64,000 nucleotides of DNA from Aplysia californica (lineage: Eukaryota > Mollusca > Gastropoda > Aplysiida > Aplysiidae): the NCBI RefSeq assembly GCF_000002075.1, contig NW_004797353.1, forward strand, positions 305,718 to 369,717, read 5' to 3'. The position numbers and the translations under genes were made by a program. Below, in pieces: positions 24,058-35,985 of this stretch (positions are counted from its first letter, which is position 1; every line of letters starts with the position of its first letter). The notes under the pieces are model-generated. The model saw only the letters and a list, made by a program, of their open reading frames with translations. It was not told the origin of the DNA and searched no databases.

Positions 24058-25387
24058 CATGATGGAAAAATGGACAAAGTGTCATGTTCAAGCGCTTTCC
24101 GTATCTCCTATCTAAACAAGAATAGAAAAGTCAGAGCTCAACTTCTCAAATTGTACTCATATTCGTGAACTGAGGGTAAGTTCTGAAGTCAAACAAATAA
24201 CTCTATACGGTACAATATTTAGTAAGATTGCAACAGTCAACTTATTTGTTAATGGTGCCTAGTGAACTACAAAAGTCAGATTATGCCAAGCTTACAAGAA
24301 GCCAATATATGTTCCTAACAGATAATCTAAACAATATCTCTTGTCATCTTTCATAAATGGGTGTAAGGGTAAGACTTACTTTAGATCCGAATTTCTACAA
24401 AGGAAAAAAAAATATAATTTTAATGTTCCACCTTCACTAATAACTAAAAGTTAAGTAAAGGAGAAAAAATTTCATCAAATAATTATTGATACTAAACTGA
24501 CAAATATTGAAAAGAATAGGCAAATCAGACATTTGACAATATCCATGTTCACATTCAGGAATAATAAAATCTTAAATTTTGAAAAGAATTAAACAAATCA
24601 TTTAAAAATATTCATAATTGACATTCAAACATTTAGGAATTATGTAAAATCAGTTAAAAATCGCACTTATAAACTACAAAATAAATCCTACCATGAGCAT
24701 CTTAAATAACTTCTCTCAAATCTATGAAACCTTCTTTCTTTGGCTCAATTTTTAAAAAGAGAACCTATGAAGGACATTTTTGTCCATAGAGCTTTTGATT
24801 CAAATATAATGCATATATATTATATTCAAATCTCAAAGAAATTAACATTAATTATTGGGATTTTTCCTAAACTTATAGTCGAACAAATGTTTATAGGCTA
24901 TAAAAGATTTTATAAGGGAAAATTGCCTTATTTTAGGGTTTAAAAAAATTGAAACTTTAAAATAAAGAATTATCAGTTCACAATCCGTCACTGAAAGGCT
25001 GTGTTTGCAAGTGCCTGCAGGTTGTCATGTACATGTATTCAATTGTGTCAAAAATCTGCTAAATGTTTTTTAGAAAAATAAACATTAATTATTGTCACTT
25101 TTACAGAAACTTTTCTGCACATTGTATGAGATTTGCTGCAATACACATGAGTTGAAACTCCACTGCAGGCCAGTTCAAGTACAATTTTTACTTTTCAGAA
25201 AAAAAGGTTAGGATAAAATTATAAAAAACACAAAAGTACTACATCTTTACAAAGACATGGGAAAAAATTGTAGCCCATTCACTGGAGCAATGAATGTAAC
25301 ATCGAAATAGAAAAATGAAAGCATTACATGTACAGAATATTACCACAAAGCTTTGATAACACATTGCCAAGACCAACCATCTGTACT

Positions 25388-28300
25388 TTAAGTATGTCGA
25401 GCTTCATCCAACTGGCGCTGCAACTCTTGGGAGCAAATTCTTGCTTGTTCGCTAGAAATGGGAAAGTTAGGAAAGGAGAAAAATAATAGAGGGAATGCTT
25501 TTTTAAAAAGTTTTTTTTTTAATTTACAAAATAAAAATTAATTCAAAGCAGGTGCCGTGGTATACATTTATTTTAAACACCCTTTCAATTTCAACAGTGT
25601 GAGGTTTTAGTGGGTCCTCCGAATATGACGTCCATCTCTGATAGGACCAGGGCAAGTGAGTGCAAAGCATTTTAAAACACTTCAAAACAACTTAAGTTAA
25701 AGAACACCCTTTCGGGGATGTGAACCAGAGCCAACCCCACATTGTCCAGCATGACACCAACTGAATAAGCTAACAGAGCGCCCAAACAAGAGTCAGTGGC
25801 CAATACTAAGTAGAGAATTGACCTGTGTGTGAAAAAGGAAAAAGAAACCCTATCCTCTGCATAATAGTTCAGAGAGGTGAGAGGAGACAAGCTTAGTCTT
25901 TGAGAAATGAAAACACATTAGAATAAGGGGTGAGTTATATTTATCAGAGGTGCCAATTAATCATTTTTTATTGTCTAATAATTAAATTTTGCACAAATTG
26001 TATCAAGACGGTTTTCTTATGGAGTGCAATATGACATGCTTGAAATAAAAATGGACAAACAGGTGCTAAATACTACAACTACAACACACAAAAAATCTTA
26101 TTTCAGAGGTATTCGGAAAATGGGATTTTAAAATAATTATATTACAACTTTCTGAATGATGAAAAAAATTTAAGATCCAAATCATAGGGCATACCGGGAG
26201 GTACAGTCAGAGGCAATTCTTCCCACATGCAGGAACAGTTAAGAACTTAAGACTTCAGTATGTGTTACAGGCACAATTTTAAAAATCAAACTTGAGGGAG
26301 GGGGAATCAAAAGAGATTTATTTGTATCTCTTTGATGATCTAACTCATTGAGGATGGCCATTCTGGGTGTACTGTTTTGGAGCACTTGGAAGGAGCGTAA
26401 CTTCATTGTCCATACAGATTTTTAACTTGTTGTTCTTTTTCTTAAAATTTAAAAGGCAGATAATAAACTGCATAGACACCTACTCAGAAATGTACAAATT
26501 CTTGTTTAGTTGTTGATGGTTCAAATGTGTCGCAACATTGCCTTTGGTAAGCTGCTGGTCGAACGTGTTTGCTATGCCCATACATAAAGAGTTAATCAAA
26601 CACAAAAGCCACAAGACAACAATAAACCCCTCTCAAGTTAGGGAAGTAATTGGATCAAACATCACTGAATATTCAATTTACAGATCTTCCTCTATACTAT
26701 ACATGAGGTATATATGTCCGCTGAGAAACTGGTATTGGTGGTATATTATGCAAAATCACTTACACACCCTGACGTCCATTTAAGTAGACTTTAAATAAAC
26801 TGGCACTATCACGTTCCCCAAGGGATGAAAAGGATTGAATTTGCGTGACCGATCACTCACCGATAGGGTCCCTGTTGCTCACTTGTCATTGCCCTCCAGG
26901 CCTGTCCCATCATCTTGCTGATGACAGACGTGTGAATGCCAGGGTTCTCTCTGACATAGATTTTAGAGCTTTATCAATACCATATTAAAATGTATTATAC
27001 AGGCATCTAAAAAAAAAGAAGAAAAGACCGAAAAATCAATTTGCGCAATTCAGAAGGGGTCTTATAACCTCACTCCACCCTGTTGAAGGTTCTTTAAAGT
27101 TTAAAGTCCTATTTTGGACCGATCCTTTAACTCACATGAATGGGCATATATACTTCTGGACTGATGCTGACAGCTGCTGTTAAGTTCAAGTCCCTCACAA
27201 GGAACTCTTGACAGTGGGCTTCTTGAGTTTTCATGACTTTTCATATCCTTCTGGCTTTGTCTTGTTACAGACAAAATATTAAAACAGGGTGTCCATCTTC
27301 TAAAAAATGAATTAACATTTGTGAAAGGGACACTAAATTTACATCTTACCATTATATACAAGGCTTTTGTAACGCAAGGGTCAAGTGAAATCCAGCTAAA
27401 ACGCAAAACGATGTCAGCCCTATCATCATAATCTGTTCAACCTGAGCAGTCACCAGCTGCATCTCTCAAGTAAAAATGCTTATCATTCAAAAGAAATATG
27501 GTGAGCTATTTTAACCAACACAATTAAAATCAAAACCCTATAATGGTTGCCAACCACCCTCAAAAAACCCTTCCAGAAATGGTTGAACAGTCGACTCCGT
27601 TTATTGTGCTGAACTTGCTTGAGTTGATCTTCGGTTAAGTTGATTTTTTTTCGGGCCCCACAGGTTCTGACGGTTCAGTTGAATTTCGGATGAGTTGACT
27701 GTTTTTTTCAATCCTCCGACGACATCAACTCATCCGTAGACGATTGTGGCTGTTTTTTCAACTGCTTTGACGCAATTTGTATAACTAAAGAGACAGACTA
27801 TTTCATCCCTGCCTGTCAGGGCCAATATAATACATATATATATATATATATGTGCAAGCCCAGCTTTGAATACACTATCAAGCTCAAGGGAGGACGTTTA
27901 TTTGCTATCTCGCCGAATACCTTTCTTACCCAGAAGACAGAAGAAAATCGTACCACAAAAAAATGACACGAACACTAGGAACAGATTCTATCTTCTTAGA
28001 TAACTCAGCTAGTTTGTTCAAATTTTAACACAAAGTAGAACTTATATAAATGCAAACCTAATGAACCGCTTCCTATGCAAACGGCTGTACATCATGAATC
28101 CATTCATCCATGAAGACTTTCTCAGATCAAGCTTAGAAGATGTCACCGAAGCTTCTCTGATTATGGAGTTTGATGCTTGGACCAACTCACTCTTGGTTCT
28201 GAAGACAGTTTCAACACAGGAGTTCAAAGGGGAATAGTACATGTATATTACAAAATTTACAATAGCATATTAAAGTACTCATGGAAGAGTATCAAATTCT

Positions 28301-31300
28301 TTTCTTTCTCAAAGAAAGAATCAATAATATCCTTGGCCCATATGAAAGGCTGAATATATCTAGAACCATTAACACAAGAAAGCAGCTTAACATAAAGACA
28401 AAATATTTTACTTTCAAGGCAAAGCAAATGTTCATAATTTTATATATACCAAACATAAAAGGGAGACTTGGTATTAAAAATTAAACTATAAAAAATGAAA
28501 ACCAACTAAATAATTAAAACGCTGAGCGGTTCTTTGGCTCAAAATCGAGAGTGTATAGATTGAAAATTTTCGTTTGAATCTTATTATATATAAGACTACA
28601 TTCTAATGATATTGAACAATTTTAACTCTTCAAAAGAATGCCGACAGACCCAATGACTAATCTTTTATAATACAGATGAAAAGGGAATAAGATTCAAGGA
28701 TAAAGAAGGACAGAAAAAAGGATGTAAGCCCACCAAGTCGGCAATGAAATGTAATAATAAAAATAATAATATTAATAATGAAGATCATTTCTTTCGCGCC
28801 CACTCCCGTGTAAACACAGCTCTGGGCGCTTTACATCATGCACGAACAACATTCACGCACGCGACACTAGTCACGGCAGAACAATTTCTCTTGACTTTGG
28901 TGGACATTCGGTGCTATTTAACCAGAAAATAGTATAATTTATAACTGTACCACCAGCCCAGCTATACCACCAACTTCATGCTCGTCCCACACTTGGTGGT
29001 ATAACGGCATTTGACTGAAGGCAACGTAAAGTATTAGAAACACACAGAGGAACAGCAACACTTACATTGGCTCATCTCTGGGGTTTGTCTTGGATGATGA
29101 AACAGACTCCGAAGATACAACTTCTTCAAAGTTTCCAACAATGAAGGGAGTGCTTCCTTGTGCCAGTGCTAGACAGAAAAAGAATTGTACTTCAAGAAAA
29201 CGCTAAAATATAAAACACTAAAAAAAAAATCTTAATACACGTACACATGAGTATCAACATCTAAAATGGGAATAACTGCCACATCAAACTTTCAAAAATT
29301 AAACCTTTGTCACTGAATCATCTAAAAGTGCAATCTTAAAGATAGTATGGGGAAGGTAGTGAAATTCCACACCAAACTTTATAAATTTCAGCGTGAGCTG
29401 CATATTTTGGGAAATTCCTATCTAAATTATTTTTTTTTAATATATCCGCAACAATTTCAATTTGCATCACTGTAGAACTTTCCAACGCAGGTAATGGCAT
29501 TTATTTCCAAGATTTTTAAAATTTTGCGTTCCATTTCAAAATTCTCATTTTGGTAGAGATGAAGGATTGGAAATAGGAAAACAGACAAATCAAATAAAAA
29601 TGAGTTAAGTGTTGAGTATAGAAATGGGAGGGAAAAAAACAAACACACTGAAAACATAAACATAATAAAGAACATTTTTCTCAAAGTTCAATGTCAAACA
29701 GATTGTAGGGTGTACAAGTGCTGTGCGTCTGGAATTCCCCATTACACGACACATCACATCCCATGGATAAAACCATGCCTTCATAACAGAAACACATATT
29801 TTTTCTCTGAACAGCTGTGACCCCTTTCCATATTAACATAGCTTTGCAGAATTCCCTTCAGAAACTACAAAATACACAAGTAGGTTCCAACGATTTACAT
29901 CATTGGACATTAATATATAGCTGGCAAGAATACTGAGTAAGCATATTATACATGAACAGTCCTAACAAAAACTTGGGTTGAAGCAATTTCTCAAGACGTT
30001 TAAACATGCCATGCACAACCCCCCAGAGCTGGGGATTTTATGGAAATTTAATTAGCTATTCCTGTGGCACCTTAACTCTTCAAACAACAGCCTGTGCCAG
30101 CAACAATTTTTCCCCTCAGAACTACTTGTATCTATTTCCTTCAATGACAAAATTTTAAATAGAGAGTTTTACTAATAATTATAGCCATGACAACTATTCA
30201 TTCCGACATGGCAATACCCTTTTATATAAAAGGATAAAAGTGGCTGTTAACAACAAAGCCTGAAAACTTTGAAGGACTTCAGTGCAAGCAAAAACAAACA
30301 GAAAAATTGTGGAATTCTTTCCTTGACATTAAATGTAAGAAAGTATATAATACCGAACAAATGGCAAGCCAGAAAATTTTTTAAAGCAGGAAACGTCTCC
30401 TGCTGGAACATGTATATCCCCGTCATACAGGAGTCTTCGGGTACATAACAAAGAATACTTTCCTTTTTATCATACTGGATTGTCTGAACTTTACTTTTTG
30501 GGTGATTGGAAGGTATCATCTTCTTCTTTGCCCAATGTAGTTTTCCGTCTTGTCCTACAATTAAATACCCGTCATCACGTTGCTTCAACTTCTAGTCTCT
30601 TCTCAAAACACAGAAACACAGACAATCGAACTGAGCCATTGATGATTTATTTATAGTCACCAACCACCCGTCCTTTGGTGCTGTTTAAGCCTTTTTATCC
30701 CTGTCTTTCACTTTATTCTTCCTTCCTTGCTTATAAGTCGAGTATTTTTTCACCAGAAATTTACCCATACAACTTATGTAGCAACAGCACAGCTTCCAAC
30801 ACCTTCACCTACCAATGACAGCGGTATTGTGATAAAAATAAACTGCAGCTACCTGCTTCATTTCGATCATACACCACCCATCCCGGCACACCAGCTCCCT
30901 GGTGGGCGACTTCTCCAAGGATCTCCATCCAGTTGGTGACGTTGACCAGTGCGGTTCTCTTAGGACTCATCTGTTTTCGTTTTTTGACACGAGATGACGA
31001 CTGCACATCAATCTGCACAGGTACATTCACCTCAGAGACGGCATGTGGAGTGAATTCAGGAACCACCTGCTCAGAAACCTTAAAAAAAACAAAAGTATTT
31101 TTTTGAAAATTTGTGAAGCTTACATATCACCTTTGCCAGTACAACAATCTAAAAGGCGCTGTACAGAATCTTGCAGAGAGAGAAAGAAGAACAGGAGAAT
31201 TATTGAACTCGTCAGCAGAGAAATTCAAACATGTTCTTTCATGTCTTTATTCTTCAACACCATACGTGAGACTAACATACATAACCAAGGCACGAGCGCC

Positions 31301-34300
31301 GTAAAACCTTATACTATACATACTACTAACCAAGGCAACAATGAATACAAATGCATGAGAAAAAGAAACACGCATTCCTAACCAAAAAAAGTTATTAGCG
31401 CAGCGCAGCCAGAAAACGCCATGGGTTACCTGTTCCATTTGTTCTTTCAGTTCCTGCTTGATCGTAGCTAGTGGAAGAATCTGGTCAGGCGACACAGTGG
31501 TGAGTGTGTTCATCAGGTCGTTTGGCTGATCTTGCATTAGGCTGTGGTCACACTTGATACCCACATCCTGCTTTACCTGAAACAAAAACGGAACGGAGGG
31601 AGGGGGGTGTTAATCTCTAAGCACGTATCACCGAGTGTAGAGATGCATGTGAAACAGCTGTAGCATGCATACGCTGTTCAGATAAGAGCACTTTAAAAAC
31701 TTAAAGGGGGGGGGGTGAAAAAAACACCAAACAAAAGTTCTACAAATTATGAACTCCATATTCTGATATGACCAATCCTTGTTAACTAGCACACTGCGAG
31801 GACATCAAACCAGGGCATACTGGCCTACCTGAGACATGTTCGGAGACAAATCTGGGCTGCCGAGCCACTTCACTTCTGGGACGTCCATCACCTACAAACA
31901 GATCCATCGAAACATAACTCATTTTGATTTCAAGATGACATGTTCACATTCATTCTAAAAGACATCAGAATCAAGCTTACCCCCGACGAATAAGGTGCCT
32001 GAATCATGCAGCTTGCTACTCCTCATCTACTTCTTTCCTCATATATATTTTTCTCTACCCATTTTAGATCAATATAAACGCCATTTAACAAAAAGAAAAA
32101 GACTAATTAAATTCACATAAAACATCATACCCCCTTTAAATTGGCACATCAAATCTATGCTCTTTTCTAAACAAAGCCATTAGCTTTATAACATACCGTA
32201 ATCTAGGTCACTGTGCCATTGAGACCTTGAGTTTGCAGCCAGTGACATATCTTTTCTTGCCAAAACTAAAACTAAACCAAAGTAAGAAAAATATTTTTGG
32301 GGAAGAGTCCAGACTAAAAAATAGCCCACTTCCATCGTACAGAAAAAATGGAGATGTGAGATATGACATTGTACTCACTTCAAACGTCGAGGAAGGAAGT
32401 TCAAACATAGCATTGTCATACTGAGTGTCACCAAGGAAAGTATCCAGATTTCCTGAAAATAATAAAAGAAAACAAAATCTGCAAGAATGTTTTTTTAATG
32501 CCCCGTTTCTTTTTGCAAGCACCTTTAAAATAGAAGAAGCGAGAAAGGAGGAGAAAAGTGCTGCACAATATACTTCCACCACTACCAACAAAGTGAGAAG
32601 CACCTAGAAGTTCGGGGAAAATAGCAATCTCGGAAGAAAAAAAAAGCAATAGGAACGTATGAAACATTAGCTCTTGTCCACGTGAATGTCACACCAAGAG
32701 CAATAAGAACAAGAGCTGGCAATTACAAGTGAAAGAAAAAGTCCAGATTACATAATATATTCTTTTCTATTTCTAGTTAGGCAACTGCAAATATCAGACG
32801 ATGTAGTTTCATACAGTTGAGGACTTAAAATTATTATCATTTTATAAGTATAAATTAATCTTATCTTAAAATCATTGACGAAACAAACACACAAATATAA
32901 TATCTTTTTTACCTGGTTCTCCGATCACAATTTCTTCAGAGGGCAGGACAAAATCGGGAAAGGGACCATCCACTGAATCATTCACCTCCACAGAATAGTT
33001 GGATGACGGGACGGCCGAATCCTGGGAATCATCATTCAGACCAGATTCGTAATACCCTGACACTCTCAGGTCCGAGCTTCCCGTCAGTGAATCCGTGGTC
33101 GAGTCGATTGTCGGGGACGACAGTTTCAGACGTCGTGAAAGACTGGGTACGGACACTTCACTGTCCTTCTGGGTTCACACACAACAGGAAAAAAATGTAC
33201 AAGGAAAAGAGAACAAACATTTAAAAAACGATGTACTTCCCTGCACCATTCTTTATTTTTTCAACACAAAAAGAAATCTTATTCTAATGTACTAATTTCA
33301 CAAAGTCCCTGCACCATGTGGTTATACTTGAGAGAACAAAAAAAAACCAATACAATAGTAAAAGTAAACCAAAATTTAAACCACTTGCTATATCCTTTAT
33401 TTTATGTTATAAAAGAACGACACTAAACCAGAGTTGTGCACTTAACCATTGGATTGCAGCACAAGTTAGAAAACAGACTACAAAAGGACACGAAAAACAC
33501 TAATTATCTAAATCAAGGTGCTGAAATTCCAAGAACAATCGTCGAAGAAAGGCGGGGACATGATAATAGTAATAATACAAGAAGAGGAATCTGCCCCCCA
33601 AAATGCCCCGAAGCGACAAGTGGAAATGATGACAGTGTGACGCATTCTACTTTGAGAACATAAAATTACGAAAGGGACTAGAGCATGGGTAAACAAACTT
33701 TTGTCAAAGAGGGCCGGATAACTATTTTGTTAAATGTACAATACAATGAATGCATAACTAATTGAAAGAGTTATATCATAAAGGATTAGCAAGAGCGTGA
33801 TACATTAGCTAGAAGTTATGAAATTATATTCCATCATGTTTAATTTGGACTGCAGAGTTCAATGAGATGGTTAAATTATTTTGATGACCAAGACCTGATC
33901 ACGCTGCAAACATCTTCCAAATATTTTTCCCGCATGGTAATTAGGCAACCAACCTTGCAGGCCATAGTTTGGTGGTCACTAGACGAGACTAAAGGAGCCA
34001 ACCGTGGCCATGAGTGAATTCTCTTCACTTGTGGGGCCAGTTTTAAAGGAATTTGTTCTGATAGATAGAAGCTAAAACATGTACATGTATACTGTGGTCA
34101 CGCCAAGGCATGAAGCTGCCACAAAGTCACAAGAGATTTCTCATATATCATCTTTGCTAAAGTAACTCGAAACTGCCACAAAGACAAAAGAGATGTCTCA
34201 TATTATATTATCTTTGCTAAAGTAACTCCAGACCATGTTCTCCGGGTATAGCCGTTCTGCAGTAACCTCACTGTGTCCAAGTGAACTTTTGTTTAAGTTA

Positions 34301-35918
34301 TCAAAACGATTCAGGCATGCACTAAACCTTGAATCTTAAATTTTTTGGGGGGTCATATCCCTTAATCTTTAAATCAACCTTCCCCCTCTCCAAATCAACA
34401 AGATAACAATCCTAAAAGAGTCACCTCAAAAAGTCAAAAATCAAGTCCTGACAGACAATTCATGACTCCAACTTTTGAGAGTTAAAGCCATGTGTCCTGA
34501 CAATGACAACTAACAACTTGAACAAAGGGCGTGAGACAAAAATCTCCCGACATAATCATTAACAGTTATTTTTCTTTTCTGTATATTCCAGTGCTCCTCA
34601 TAGTGTGCCATATACTTCTGTAAAATAACAACAAAGCAGAGAAAAAAATGTAATACTGCAAGACTAAAAGTAAAAGGGGAGCAGGAATAAAAATACAGAC
34701 AGTTTAACAAGATACTCACGCTATCATCGGAACTGAAGGTCACGAACTCTCTATTCCACGTGCCTGAAAGAGAAAAATAATGAAGCAGGTTAAAGAATGA
34801 ATAGATGAAACTAGAAAATCACAATAAGTCACATATACAGACTTAAAAATTAGTTATCGAGAGTACATTGTTCAACACCTGCCACATACTGACAGCATAT
34901 ACAAGCAAATGATTTAATAACAGGTTAAAAGTCTAGAGACTAATAAAAGAGTTAGTTTGGACGTGTGGCTCAACTTTTTGTAACACACATCGACGGCTAG
35001 CACATACAGTGGCATTATCATCATCATCCATTAAGCTCAACAATAAGACAAAGACAGAAAATAGTAGGCGGGTAGCTGTGGAGTGAAAATAAATAAGATC
35101 CTCTTCCTTTCTTTCTTCGTTCTCAGCTTTTTTTTCGGTCTGTCTTACTTTTTCTCTTCACTAATTGATGTGGGTGGTTGGCGGGTGCTCTGGTGTGGTT
35201 TGCTTCTTCTTCCCTATAAAACATCTATCGCCCTTATCTCCCCTCTTCTTTTTTATGTTTGTTACTCTCTTGTAACATCTCTAATCTTCAGGCGCTCATA
35301 TGACCTCATGCAGTTGCGAGCGCCGTAAAACCTCTACTAAAACTAAACTAAAACTCACTAATTGATCGTCATTGTGTATATGAGCTTCTCTTTGCCAAGA
35401 CATACAAACGAACAAGAAAATACGGAGTTTGACCTTGCTACTCTACAGCATCTGACCTGCTTGTTCAATGTCTTGTACACTGGAGGTGAGGAGCAGGAGG
35501 TTAGGGTCTGCCTGTGTACCCAGCTCAGAACACATGAAGCGTACAGTGTTCTCCAGGTAGGCCATGTAGCTGATGATACGCTGCATCATCACAACCTGAC
35601 AACACACGCACACGGAATGAATTTTATTCAGAATAATAATTTAAAACGTTACAAACTTTTGACACGGTTTCCAACTAAATCTGTCGGTCAAGCAAATTGC
35701 AAAAATGCGGTAGGTGAAGTCACTGAAAATTGTTCGTGTACCTTAGAATCATCTTGAAAAGCTGTAATATTTCTATTAAGACATCAAGTTTGTATAGAGC
35801 ATTAACATTTTCAATAGAAAGTGAAGAAAGAGAAACACAAAAAAACAAGCAAAAGAAAGAAAGGATTAAAAAGTCTACTTTTGGAGAATATGAATATTTG
35901 CAGTTCTTTGTAATAATG

Positions 35919-35985
<67 letters not shown>
